A stretch of DNA of 64,000 bases from Paracentrotus lividus (GCA_940671915.1 CALNVZ010003433.1:34118052-34182051); one strand, 5' to 3'. Positions 24,100 to 36,460 are shown, counted from the stretch's first letter. Notes: a model not told the origin generated them from the sequence alone. Numbers and translations: made by a program.

Positions 24100-24965
24100 T
24101 ATTACAGGATGGTGCTGTGGGGTTAAACTCTTTCATGTATACAAGGGAACATTGTTCCATCAGGTAGGCGCATACCAGAAGGTGTTCCATGGTTTGCTCT
24201 TCAGCACACTCACACTAATTTTGTCCATCTTCGCTGTAACCCCATTATCCGTTAGGACCTTACTCTGTCCTGTGCCACCGGTGCATGTGCATGTCCTAAG
24301 GTGGTTCAGGCATGACCAGTTGTGCTATGGCTCATCAGAACCTGATGAGAGAGATTCTTTGGGACATTTGTTTGGCACTTATTTGAGGTTGCTGGTCCAC
24401 AGAGATGGTCTTCGATTGTGTGCAGAGCTAACAAGGGATTCCTCAGAGTGGAGTAAGCTATGTCTTGATATCAGTCTCTATTTGGCATGATCATAATATT
24501 ATATAGAGGATATGGAGGGGTTATCCCCATTTGGTGTTAGCCAGCTTCTTTAGAATGTTATTCCTGGCTCCTAGTTTTGCTTTGTCTTGGCAATGTGGTT
24601 CTTATATGTAAGGGAACAATCCAATGCCAAATTTAGGTAGATCAGCGCAGGGACATGTTTGCAGTTAATGCAGATTTCCGTATAATCTGATCCGCAATTG
24701 TCGTTGGGCATCTGTGTTTTAGAGGTGAAAGACACTTATTTGACTGTTTTCAAAGGGATTTGCAGCATATAAACGAATTATTTTGACCTCTTCATAGGAA
24801 TTTTCATGTGAGGCAATACAGAGGTCATCAACACACAAGAAACTCTTTACATTAACTCTTTACTCTTTATATTGGTCATTAGTGTACATGTTGAAGAGCA
24901 GAGGGGCAAGGACACTCCCTTGTGGGAAGCAATTTTTCTGCTTGCTCATAAAAGCTCTACTTAAA
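24100..24965 (-). pseudogene. Jockey-like LINE reverse-transcriptase remnant
   Basis: Reading the minus strand from about 24960: KQKNCFPQGSVLAPLLFNMY (RT motif around PQGSVL), then FLCVDDLCIASHEN, where the FxxDD core is the polymerase active-site box (usually YADD/FADD, here CVDD). After a frameshift comes KLGARNNILKKLANTKWG, the thumb-side segment typical of Jockey-type elements. Stops and frameshifts break it. It lies inside the foldback element between the arms. Confidence 0.8.
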
Positions 24966-24969
24966 CGTT

Positions 24970-27900
24970 ATATGATAGCAGATCCTATTTGAATCTCATT
25001 AGTTTGCAATCAAAAGGAAGAGTTCATTCATGTATAATTTGTTTAATCACGCTAAGAAATGTGAAATATCATATCTAATATTAGCAATAACATTACATGC
25101 TAGCAGTTACATTAAACATTATTCGTTAATAATATTCCAGGCCACGGATCAAAAGGTCGGACACCCCTAGGCCTGCTCCCCCCCCCCCCCGCATAAATTA
25201 TTTTAAAAAAAATAAAAAAGGATAGAAATAATAATAATTGACCCATGATTACAAACTGAAAACTACCCCTGTGACCAAAACAAATCTTATAACTCCTTCC
25301 GCCACTTTAGCATATGGGTTCATGCTGACTCGATGATTTTTAGGTTTTACCGCTGGCATTTTTTTTTTTCTAACATTCTGGACAAACTACATAAGCAACT
25401 TCAAATCCCGAATTGCACTACTTTGCAGCGACATGTCAAGATGAGGTGAATTTGCCGCCTAAAGACTAAAGGGAGATTCACATGCAGATTTAGCCAGCTT
25501 CTTAACCAGCCTGTAAGGCTATTACCCCCCATGGTAGTGTGTGACCATCCTATGAAATACAACTATAATTGTATTGAAAAAAGAAAAAAGAGTTAGTAAC
25601 TTACACGTGTATAGCTGCCATTTCCAGTTGAAGATGGTATTTAGATCAAACAACTGCGCATTCAAAGGCTGGCAAAAGATACGAGCTTTCAATGGACTGA
25701 CCTGGACTTTCTCAAATCAGATGAAGGAATATTGGCACATGGACCGAGCTGAGTAAGACTCGGTGTAGCCGATGATAAGATTTAAACACAAGATCAAGGA
25801 ACCTGAACATCAGGACGGCAAAGGACGCCTTAGGCCAATGAAATGAATTAGGAAAAATAACGAACCAATATGATAATGGTCCCATTAAAAACTTTGTTGA
25901 TATCCAATAATCATCTGAGGAAATCTGCTATAATAGACTATGATATGGAGTGGTTAACTGATATATAATAAACAACAAGTATCAGACCCCGCTCTTCCAG
26001 GTCAGTATGTCAGCTGCGTAGTTCAATAAGGAGCCGTGGTCTCGCCCAAAAAACCAGACATTAATTAGCCGTCCGGCCAGATGCCTGAAAGATGGACTGA
26101 AATGTATCGACAGAATGATGCTGCCCCTCCAGTAAATTGAAGTTGTGGCTGCCTGATATGAAGTTTGGGTTCTTCCACTTGATGATGTACGCCAATTGAG
26201 CTGTCACGAATTATAATAATGCCGCATAATTGAGAGGATATAACAAAGAATATTCTCTGCTAAACACGTTTAATTTTTTCCATGCACAAAAACATTAGCA
26301 ATTAATGGACATTTCACAAAGCTTATCCTGCTCCTGCATCTTTGTTCCAAGAGGACTGAGGAGTTAAGAAGTAAAGGAAGGCCTAAATTTTAACATGGTT
26401 AAGCGCAGTTGGCCTCGTGCCAGCAAGGAGCTTCGCGCTTGTTCAATTATGCGAATGCCTGAACCACAGTCCTTGTCCTGGAAAGACAATATACGCAAGA
26501 TGGAAACAGCGTACACCCAAGTTCTTGCCCCTCAACAAACATCAATAATGTCAGCTCCTCCCAACACAACTCTGAGGAGGTTTTAGCCAAAGGCGAGCAA
26601 CCGAGACGCTGCCCCACAAATGAGGGAAAGAGAGCGGCTCACGCAAGCATATTCTATCAAATCCCATGTCTATCTTGAAAGGAAGCGGGAATCATATACT
26701 TTGGAAGCCACAATGAGCATCATGGGAAGTGCCCTTTCAAGCACAATATTGCTTTCCTTTGTTCGTCTCATTTCAAGATGTAACCCAATTGCACAAGCCA
26801 GGGAGGTCTAAATCGATCCCAATACCAGATGTCCCATAATATCATGCACGAGATAGAATGATCCTCTAAAACTTTGATACGAAGCCTGGATCTGCGATCG
26901 GACAAAGAGATATACTAGCATGATGAACCGCCATATGAAACGCAAAAAAATACGAAGCACCCGAGAAAGTGAGATTTTATCTCCCATTTCTGTCCAGGAG
27001 AAACAGACTTCGAATAACATCTGTCTGTTTGGAAGGTACAGGCCAGATGGGTGTTGCTAACATTACAGCTTCCTGTCCCACGAAATATCAGGTTAAGACA
27101 ATTTTGAATACTCGAGATGTTTAACGACCTTAAAACACAAAGACATGTAAATCTTATTACTTTTACATATATATCAAATTTTATTGAAAAATATCTTTTC
27201 GGGGTTTACAAAAAAGGGATAATCTTAACAAATAAATGCCGCCATCATAAGGTTTCCCCCCTGTCTGTTAATTTGGCTAAACACCATGGATCTCGGTATC
27301 ATTTAATACGTGCGTTAAGTTTGAAATACATTTTAATGCACATGTGTCACAAGTCAAAGCTTTAATGTTATACATTCTGAGTATTCATGAATTAAATAAT
27401 CAATATAGCGATTACTAATCACTTTAGAATTTATCGCGAACAGATATAAACTCGAGTGGGACTTTGTCCAGAAATAAACAATATAATAATAATTGATTTC
27501 AACAAGATTATTATAGAAGGCTTAGAAAATCAATTTGAACCAATCCGATATAACTTCTCACCCTTCCCCTCTAGGATAGACCAAGCGTGTAAAACCATAA
27601 ACCGGAAATTTAACTTATTAGAACTATAACCCCATTTATTTTATTAACGACACACAACACACACGCACACACCACAAAACATTATAAAACTAGAATGCCT
27701 TACATCCTTCGTGAGGAGAGTGTATTAATCCTATATCATGTTTACGCACATGTAAACGAATCACACACACACACAGACACACACCATATACACTAATTTA
27801 AGAACTTGAGTTATTATCTCAATCATATTTAGAAATAACCGCTGGGCGTCTTGTGCTAAGCCAAGAAACTGGCAGGATGGTTATACACGCACAGCAGAGT

Positions 27901-29030
27901 TCACAGGGTTAATATGGATGGAACTGTCAACCCAATCCGATTCAGGTGGAGAAACAGCATGGGTGAGACAGTGTGTGAAGAGAACCTATCTGATGGGGTG
28001 GCAGAGATCCGTCTGTGATGACGAGAGCGTGGTTTACGCAATCGTTTAAGGAGGTGGCTTATGATAACGGCGAGAATGTCAGTCAGGAAGTTGGGCGGGA
28101 ATTGTGTTCGAGCTCCGGTCTGTTGAAAGAATTGTGACCAGTATATGGTTGAACATTCCTTGTGTTTTCACATCGTTTTATCAGGTGTTTACCACAGTGT
28201 GAAAGCGAGCATATGGATTGAAATAATAATGTGTAAATGTGACCAGTATGTGTTATATCACACGTTGGGCAATAACGCAGTCTCTCCGCAGTGCTTACCG
28301 CAAGATTCTATAGCGTTATCACATAGTGTAAATACCATGGCATACATTTAACACGTCCCAAAAATCACAAGTGTTGTGGGAAGGTTATAAACACATATAT
28401 AAGACATAAAAGTACCTTGGCTATTGTATTGGATAGTTTTCCGGTATATGCATGGACGGTTCCATCAAACAGTGGTATTTAACCCAATGTTATCGCCACT
28501 ATTTATATTTTCCTATATTTATATTTTAGGTAAAGTATTTTGTTATGGTTATCTTATTCCCTTAACAGAGTTAAAAAAGAACTAACAACATTTATATTTT
28601 TAATAACGCTGGTTAATTATATTTATAAGAGATATAAGGGTGCAGAAATGAGAGCAAAAACTCCAAGGCGGGAGATGGCCGGAGAGTTGCGAAATTGAGG
28701 GAGAGGATGACCAGAAATCATTCATTTATTTATTAATTTTTATTTTTATTTATTTTATTTTAGTTTATTTATTGTTATTCATTATTCTATTTATTTATTA
28801 TTTATTATAATATTATTATTTTTTTTATTATTTTTATTTATTTTTTTTTTTTGGGGGGGGGGCGAAAGTAGTCTTAGGAAAAAAAAATATTTAATTAAAC
28901 GAAAGTATGATCAACATGCATCATCCACTAGATTAATGTTTTTCCCTTTTTTTCTGTTTTTGTTTTCCCTTTGGAACATCTAACAAGTGATTGTGAAATT
29001 TGTGATAATGATTATATGAATTATTGTTAA
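24970..29030. other. Unassigned interior of the foldback element
   Basis: About 4 kb with no recognisable gene, inverted repeat or satellite. From about 25440 to 28700 base composition is more balanced than in the arms. There is a C run at about 25179, short CA tracts at about 27640-27790 and a low-complexity ATTTATT tract at about 28720-28860. No frame exceeds about 80 codons. It could be captured host DNA, an eroded autonomous core, or untranslated sequence; I cannot tell which. Confidence 0.4.
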
Positions 29031-29040
29031 TCTACTCACA

Positions 29041-29318
29041 GGCATTGCATACCGTTTGCGGACTTGATTTCCACCACCATCCAAACTGCACATCTTCTAA
29101 GGCAGTGAAGATCAAAAATGTTTTGGTGAGCTTTTCCCTCTTTTTACGCCATTTAGGAGAAATGTTGATTGCATCCATCCTCACGTCATGAAATTTGTTG
29201 AAAACATTATCAGCCAAATAAACATGCCAATCATGCCGTAGCTGCTTTTGAGAGAAATTTATCAATTTATAGGAATGTTGTTGTTTACCCACAACGAAAC
29301 CTTCGATATTGATAATGA
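29041..29318 (-). CDS. Unrecognised open frame, possible exon
   Basis: The minus strand holds an open stretch of about 90 codons with non-repetitive composition, including HDWHVYLADNVFNKFHDVRM and the cluster FGWWWKSSPQTVCNACE. Its 5' side has a plausible acceptor (CTAATATTCTGCCGCCTAG) and its 3' side a plausible donor (CTGTGAGTA). I do not recognise the family. It may be a captured host exon or chance; there is no partner exon I can name nearby. Confidence 0.25.
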
Positions 29319-29519
29319 AGTTCAACGGCTAGGCGGCAGAATATTAGGCGGACACAAACATTTAGCATGTGATTACATATATTAATTGAAAAAAAAAAGA
29401 GTGTGCTCCTTTCCCGCCCACCTGAATCTGCCATGAAGTCAGTTACATTTGTTAAAAAATGTAGAAAGAACCTGATAAAAAACAAAAAGAATACAAACAA
29501 AAAAAACATAAAAGGCAAG

Positions 29520-30200
29520 TAAAGGTGATTTAGGCCAAATAATAACCTAATTACTCAACATTGGCATTACGCTATTCAAAAAAAAAAAATGAGCCAAATT
29601 AGTTTGTATTTTTGTCCTTTAATTGATTTGTATTGTTTGTGTTCCAAAAGTCGTTGAATTTTTTTTTTCTTCTTCTGATTTAAATCCTATTTCTGACAGA
29701 TTCCTGGATTCATGATGTTACAACCATAGGAATCAACCGACTCTTGACTTCTCATTTGGGAGGAGGAGAAAGTTCCATTTCGCAATTCGACACCAAGAGT
29801 GTGTTTTTCATCATGCAGATCCGACAAATGCGGTACGAAGCTCTGGCCATCGTGAATGACAGCCATCGCTCTCTGCCACTATCACGGCTATAATGATATC
29901 AACCTCTCCGAACATGTAACCACAGAGAACACGCATCATAAGTTGTACTTACCCAGTGTATAATAGCGGCTAAGTTAACAATGAGTGCGCTATAAAGAAG
30001 AAAAAACCAGGCGAAGGCTAAATTCACTTATAATCCAGGGCCGGCGGAGCGTTTCAAAAGTGAGGCGGTCACAAGTTTTAGAACAAAATTTCATGATGCG
30101 AAGATAATTTAGCCAATAATTAAGGATTTACGGGGGGTGGGATCGTTCGAAATGTGAAAAGTGGCACCTTATGCTTTGTGAATGACAGATCTATTCAAGC
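29520..30200. other. Unassigned stretch
   Basis: No supportable feature. The sequence is complex rather than repetitive at about 29690-29930 and grades into the satellite on the right. Confidence 0.4.
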
Positions 30201-32110
30201 GCGAGTCAGGGGTCAGCAGTATAATGAACTTTTAAGAGAAATTATCCAGCGGCGCATAATGTTAGGTGCAGCCGAAAAGATTTGGCTTATAATTTACGAC
30301 TGATTAGTGGTATTTCTATAGCACATTTTGATAATTAGTCATCCCATTGAGACACATTTGCGGGAGAGCGGTGCGCGAATAGGCGCGAGCCGAAAATTTT
30401 TGGCCTGGCTTATAATTATCTGAAGGTTAGTGTATTTCTGTACAACATTTTTGATAATTGTCATCCATCTAGACACATTTGCTGAGCGCGTAGTACCGAG
30501 AACCGAAAATAATATGGCTTGTATATTATTACCTGAAGGTAGTGTATCTGTTACACATTTTTGATATTCCGTCCATTCCCATCTGAGACACATTTGCTGA
30601 CGTGCGAAGAGCGAGGTGAAAATTTTGGTTAACAATGATGTAAGGCGTATTTTTCCAGCCTCTACTCTGTATGGTATTTTGTTGTGAATTCTGTTTACTA
30701 GATAACAATCAGCGCTTCATTTTAAAAAAAAAAATAAATTTTCAGTAGCAGGGCTTGAACGCTGCTAGAGCAGAAAATTAACATAACATTTACTTCTTTG
30801 GGACCGCAGGGATCACTCATGTAGCTTTTTTGTTTATGAAACTTCAGAGCGCGGAAGCGCGAGCCGAAAATGTTGGCTTAACGGACGAAGGTATAGTGTA
30901 TCTAGACATAATTTGAAAATTTACATCCCCATCACTTCACTTTACCAATGTCAGAGTCAGTACTTTCTTGAATGAGAGAAATTTGAGCAGACCATATTCG
31001 AAGGCGCGAAAGTGAGCGGGTCAGTCCTACAACCTAGTACTAATAAAACTTTCTTAAAGAACATTGCAAGTGCGTTCAAGCGCTCTCCGAGAAGCCCGAA
31101 AATGTTTGTTACTATAGTAATGGACCCTGAAGGTTGTGTTCTCGACACATTTGAAAATTGTCATCCCGTATCTAAGAGAATTTGCACCAACAGTGAGGGC
31201 GCGAGACGAAATTGATATAATTAACTGAAGGTAGTGTATTCTAGATTTTTTTTTAATTCAAAATTGTCATCCATTCCACTTCACTTTGCCGACTCGTCAG
31301 GAATGTAGTGTATTCTAGGAGGAATTTGCTAGCGCCAAGCGCGAGTGAATTTTGGCTATCTATAATGCACAAATATACCCTGCTGGAAGAACACATCTCA
31401 TTCACAATGTGAAAAACAGTGTGATCACACTTGTTTCACATTGTGAAGTCTGACCTCACACAATGTTCAAATTGGGGCCTCTTTTCACATTGTGAAATCA
31501 ATTTCACACTGTGAGCTGTATATTCACACTGTGAAATCAATTTTCACATTGTGAACAATGTGTAGTTTCCACATTGTGGTGCTCCACAATGTTAAATTGA
31601 AGCGGCATTTTCCATTGTGAAATCAAATGTTCACAGTGTAACTATGTTTTCACACTGTTGTTCACAATGTGAATGGAGTGTGTTCTTTCCAGCAGGAAGG
31701 CCGTATATTTAACGCACATTCCCCCCTACTCTTTATGTATTTTGTTATGAATTCTGTACTAGCTAGGTAACGGGGATCACTTCATTTTTTAACAAAAAAT
31801 AAATTGCGAGCGCAAATCGCAGAAGCAGAAAATTTTACTAAATTACATTACTTATCGGGACGAGGTATCAGTCCAAATGACTTTAAAGAAACTTCCCAGC
31901 CGAAGCGCGAAGCGCGAGCCCGAAAATAATTGAACTTATATTAAATGAAGGGTAGTGTATTCTAGATTTTAAATTTGATTGACATCCATCACTTCGCTTT
32001 TTAGACGTCTGAATCCAGGTCTTTCTGAGAGGAATCGGCACTAACATCTTCCTCTCAAGGATAGGAATAACCAATATACTGACATCTTCCTTTCAAGGAT
32101 GGGAATAACC
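30200..32110. repeat. Degenerate ~115-bp satellite
   Basis: A unit built of GCGCGAGCCGAAAAT, then CTGAAGGTAGTGTATTCTAG, then AAATTGTCATCC and a CACTTCACTTTGCC-like end recurs near 30380, 30500, 30617, 30865, 31090, 31205, 31340 and 31915. Copies are strongly diverged and have indels. It is interrupted by a MITE at 31379-31696. Minus frames through it are spurious. Confidence 0.8.
31379..31696. mobile_element. 318-bp palindromic MITE
   Basis: The ends CCTGCTGGAA and TTCCAGCAGG enclose many copies of TTCACAATGTGAA and its variants, so the element is internally palindromic at several scales. It interrupts the ~115-bp satellite. There is no coding capacity, and I could not define a target duplication. 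Confidence 0.78.
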
Positions 32111-32773
32111 AATAGATGGAAGCTGGCTATGAATCTCATGGCGATCGCTACCTATAAAATGTGTTGAGTGTCATCATTGCATTATTTTTTTATTGATCTT
32201 TATGTGACCGTTTTGATAGATTTCGTTCTAAGTCACGTGCAAAAACAAAGAAATACAAAACAAAATTGCATAAAAATATAACAAATGAGGGCCGAGATTA
32301 AATTATATACTTTATTTTTTTACAATGACTTGAAAATGTTGGGAAGGATATCTGAATTATGTCTTAATATCTGATATCTGAAAATTGAATAACTCTTGAG
32401 CTAATTTGATCAAGTTTATCATGTTATAGCATGTAAGGTCCCAAACATGCACTGATTTGAATAATAAAGTGGTTTTGAAACATCAAATTGATTATTTTCT
32501 TAAATTCCTATGCTGAGTCGAGCAAGTTTGCATAATAATCAAAGTTACTCCAAAATAATGCTGCCATTACGAAGTTAAAAAGTGGATACAACCAGGAAGG
32601 AGTGAAGACATAAGGCCTATCTTTTAAAAAAATGGTCAATTTGGCGGCCATTTTGTTTATGCAAATTAGGTGTTGAAAACGTTAAAAGTCAGCTTGGGAA
32701 CTACAATGTAGTCTTATCAGACTAATCACACTTAAGTTATATGAAATAGACTGGTTTCCAACTTTAACTTTAA

Positions 32774-33557
32774 CCCTATTCAGACTGGGGGGGGGTCAAT
32801 TTGACCCCCCCCCTGTACGAAATCCGCGACTGCCGCGCAACCGCTGCGAATGGCAACCCGGCGCTTTATGACTTTTTTCTTTCAAGTGTCTCGGAAATTT
32901 TGACACCAAGTTCGAAAAAATCGGATACTCCGTTGTCGCGTTACGCAACATTACGTAATCGCATGTCAGGCCTAAATTGAACGAAAATCGTCATTTTGCA
33001 TGCGTTTGTGTACAAAAGACTGCTTTTTTCTAAATTTCTTTATAACACTGACAATTGTGCCTTCTGAGCCTTTTGATTGATTAAATTTGTCTTTATATTG
33101 ATCAAATACATTTCTCAAGCACAAAAAATTACAAAAACAAAGAAATACATAAGAAATAAAAACAATAGAATACATAAGAATTTCATAAAACAATAGAATA
33201 CAAAAGAATTAATTTGAAATTTCTGAATTTGTCAATTCAATACTGTTGTCTTTGCTACTCAGCAACTTTTTGAAAAAATTTGGGCTCCACAACTATAGTT
33301 ATTAATGAAATATTAACGATTTCCATAAAAAAAAAGCATCTAATTTGCATACATGAGTATGCATAAATTAGCATAAATTAAATACATGACATTTTTTTTC
33401 AAAAAAAACATACCAGCGATACCCTTTACATGTGCAGCGACGTTCGCGCAAAATTTCGCCGCGAGCGGACTATCCACGGCCGAGATCTCAGGGGGGGGGG
33501 GGTCAAATTGACCCCCCCAGTCAAAATCTCCTCTTGAAAATGCCAGTCTGAATAGGG
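32774..33557. mobile_element. piggyBac-type non-autonomous element
   Basis: TTAA occurs at both sides (32770-32773 and 33558-33561), with inverted ends CCCTATTCAGACTGG and CCAGTCTGAATAGGG. Just inside each end is a G/C run around TCAATTTGACC. TTAA targets and CCC-starting ends are the piggyBac hallmark. There is no transposase in its 784 bp. Confidence 0.92.
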
Positions 33558-35691
33558 TTAAAGGTTGAAGAACTCTTGAGCTAATTTGATCAAGTTATAG
33601 CATGTAAGGTTGCAAACATGCATAATTTTGCATAATTAATGAATCTAGAAACATCAAATTGATTTTTTCTTAAATTGTAATACTCAGTCTAGCAAGTTTA
33701 CATAATAATCAATGTGAGTGCAAAATAATGCGGCCCATTATACAGATAAAAGTGAATATAACCAAGGAGGAGTGGAGACATACATGTAATCTCGAAATTG
33801 GTCAATTTGGCAGCTATGTTGTTTATGCAAATTATGTGGTAAAAACGTGAGAAATCGGCTCTGGAACCGGTCTTATAAGACTCAGCACACTTGAATTATG
33901 TGAAATAGTCCAGTTCCCAACTTTTACCTAAACTTTGAAGAACTCTTGAGCTAATTTGATCAAGTTATACCCCCATTGTAGCACATAAGGTCGCAAACAT
34001 GCATACATTTGCATAATTAATGAATTTATAAACATAAAATCGATTATTTATTAAATTGTAATGCTCAGTTTAGCAATTTTACATAATTATCAATGTGACT
34101 GCAAAATTCTCCGGCCGTTAGGATGGTAAAAAGTGGACACAACCAGGGAGGAATAGAGACATAAGATCAACAATGGTCAAATTGGCGGCCATTTTGTTTA
34201 TGCAAATTAGGTGGTGAAAACGTGAGAAATCGGCTTGGGAACCGGTCTTATCAGATTCAGCACACTTGAATTATGTGAAATAGACTGGTTCCCAACTTTT
34301 ACCTAAAAATGCTTCTAAAAGTCATATTTTGGCTAAATGGCTCTAGTCTATTGGGAGAATGTTGAATACATGGCAAGGGTCCCAAAAAGTAAAAGAAGGG
34401 ACTAATATTCAAGAAATTAAAGCTGAAGCATAATCATGTTGCTATATAGAGCATAAACAAAATATGCCACTTTTATGAAGGACAGTATAGGATTTCCCCG
34501 GTCAAATTAAGAAGTTAGTTATTTATATACGATAATTGGGTCATCCCGATTTGTAGGGACGTTGGGCTCTGTTACAATTTCAAATTCCCTTTTCCAGTAA
34601 TCAAATGTGCATTTTTTTCGGAATTCGAATATCCAAAACACACATTTCATACTGTGGAAAAGGGAATTTGAACTGTGGAAATCCTAATGAGAGCCCAAAA
34701 AAGTCATATATGAAGAATGTCCCGATTAGCGACTTGAGTAACAAAATTCCAAATTTGAATGGGAAATACTATTAGCAAAGAAGCATGAGGGTCTACATGA
34801 AACGATAGAAAAGAGGAGAACACAATAGGAATACAGAAAAAAAGGTGTGATTACCTTGGATTCCCCTTTTGATATCTTCCTTGAAAGAATAAAGGTCGAA
34901 ACATCCAGAAAATAAAAACATACAACCCTGCCTGATTTGCTAGACTAACATTTAAAACAATCAAGGTTTGGCCTTGGCTTTCCCCCAGACATGCTGCCGC
35001 CGCAGATTATGTAATATCCCCTCTAGCTTTCTTGCTCCAGCTCCAGTCACATTCCCACGGTACTGCATTGTATGAAATGGCAGAGACGGTCGTTTTCTAC
35101 CACGCTTATGGTCCCGCAATGGAAATATGACTGAATACTAGAGTTCTCACTTATTGATTATGTTAATGGGATTAGCCAGGTAAGTGAACCTATGTGGACT
35201 ATTATTCTGTAGGGGTCTATAATTTTGTCAACAGAATTGAATGCTCTACAGGACAAAAATGATTTTGTTAACAGAAACGACTTTGGTAGACGGACAGAAA
35301 ACATTTTGTTGACCAAGTGTAATTCTGTTATGTACAGAACCAATTCTGTCAACGGATGAATTCCGTACTTGGACAAAAAATGTTATGTCACTACAAAACC
35401 CATTTTATAAGTAACAAAATATCTTTTGTTACCAAATAAAATTACTTTAATACAAAATGAGTTTTGTCTTAACAATTTTGTTACAAAATAAAATGTTGTC
35501 ATTATTTTTGCAACGAAATAACTTTTGTCATTTTTTATGGTAACAAAAACAATTTTGTATTTTTTTTTTAACAAAATGAATTTTGTCATTTTCTTTTTTG
35601 TAACAAAATTCATTCTGTTACAAAATAAAGAAACAAAAATAAGTTTTGTTACAAAATAAATGTTTTTAGTTAATTTTGTCACAAAATAATA

Positions 35692-35764
35692 ATTCCGGTG
35701 GTCTAGCGGTAATGACAGTGGTCTAGCAATCCACAGGTCGTGGGTTCGAATCCCGCCCGGGCAG
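35692..35764 (+). tRNA. tRNA-like unit 1 (Ala-AGC-like, imperfect)
   Basis: A cloverleaf can be drawn. The D loop has AGCGGTAA, anticodon loop CTAGCAA (anticodon AGC), variable loop AGGTC, and T arm GTGGG-TTCGAAT-CCCGC with a perfect GGTTCGAATCC B box. Defects: the first two acceptor pairs and the last pairs of the D and anticodon stems are mismatched. The T-run terminator seen after units 2 and 3 is missing here. Probably a tRNA-derived repeat and not a working tRNA. Confidence 0.5.
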
Positions 35765-35933
35765 CCTATGATTTCAGCAGTTGCGTGTGCTTATACCAAC
35801 ATGGTTACCGTTGGAGACAAATGAATAAAATTATTTGTCTATTTAATTTAATATTTAATATCCCAACGGCGTAAACTCCTTTACGTTTGATATTCATGTA
35901 TATGAGATAGTTTGAACCTTCATCGCCAAGGGC

Positions 35934-36006
35934 ACTCCGGTGGTCTAGCGGTAATGACAGTGGTCTAGCAATCCACAGGTCGTGGGTTCGAATCCCGCCC
36001 GGGCAT
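35934..36006 (+). tRNA. tRNA-like unit 2 (Ala-AGC-like, imperfect)
   Basis: Nearly identical to unit 1, with the same stem defects. An eight-T run, a possible Pol III terminator, follows about 10 bases downstream. The surrounding ~264-bp unit repeats along with it, including ACGGCGTAAACTCCTTTACG. Confidence 0.5.
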
Positions 36007-36197
36007 CCTATGATTTTTTTTCATAGCTGTCTGGTTTCAAATTTATCACACAGCAGTTGCGTGTGCTTATACCAGCATGGTTACCGTTGGAGACAAATGA
36101 ATAAAATTATTTGTCTATTTAATATCCCAACGGCGTAAACTCCTTTACGTTTGATATTCATGTATATGGGATAGTTTGAACCTTCATCGCCAAGGGC

Positions 36198-36270
36198 ACT
36201 CCGGTGATCTAGCGGTAATGACAGTGGTCTAACAATCCACAGGTCGTGGGTTCGAATCCCGCCCGGGCAG
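36198..36270 (+). tRNA. tRNA-like unit 3 (anticodon changed to AAC)
   Basis: Third copy. The anticodon loop reads CTAACAA (AAC, valine-like) in place of CTAGCAA, and the first D-stem base is changed (GTGATCT). The T-run terminator is present. The same acceptor mismatches occur as in the other copies. Confidence 0.45.
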
Positions 36271-36460
36271 CCTATGATTTTTTTTCATAGCTGTCTGGTT
36301 TCAAATTTATCACACAGCAGTTGCGTGTGCTTATACCAACATGGTTACCGTTGGAGACAAATGAATAAAATTATTTGTCTAAAGATGATTTTGTGCGAAT
36401 TTTGTTACAAACTGCGGTAGTTTTATACCGAAAAATAGAGGTAACACTTGGCGCCCCATA

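Larger units (their letters stand above)
21659..36460. mobile_element. 14.8 kb foldback (long inverted repeat) element
   Basis: Both ends read TATGGGGCGCCAAGTGTTAC inward, and GTAATG is duplicated at 21653-21658 and 36461-36466. The left arm (21659 to about 23540) and right arm (about 32250-36460) are inverted copies covering, in order from the ends: a TTTTGTTACAAAA-rich zone, a segment ending in CTGCCGCCGCAGATTATGTA-like sequence, a CCCTTTTCCAGT-type hairpin zone, and a zone with GGCGGCCATTTTGTTTATGC. The right arm is longer through tandem copies and two insertions. No transposase, integrase or polymerase gene was found. A 6-bp duplication and long inverted ends are Polinton features, but its genes are absent, so the family is open. 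Confidence 0.85.
32250..36460. repeat. Right arm of the foldback element, with tandem expansion
   Basis: Inverted relative to 21659-23540. The inner ~390-bp module, containing CTTGAGCTAATTTGATCAAG and ending GGTTCCCAACTTTTACCT, is present three times (about 32380-32769, 33562-33935, 33936-34340), against once in the left arm. A piggyBac-type element splits this zone, and a tRNA-like array replaces about 25 bases of the outer zone. Confidence 0.85.

Noticed and set aside
24095..24490. 131-codon plus-strand open frame
   Set aside because: It overlaps and opposes a minus-strand LINE reverse-transcriptase remnant and has no recognisable domain; most likely an antisense shadow.
35692..36270. Three functional alanine tRNA genes
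   Set aside because: Acceptor stems have two mismatches, two other stems one each, and the G3:U70 identity pair of tRNA-Ala is absent; kept as tRNA-like repeats only.
21659..36460. Calling the 14.8 kb element a Polinton/Maverick
   Set aside because: Duplication size fits, but no polymerase B, integrase, ATPase, protease or capsid gene is visible and the ends do not start with the usual AG.
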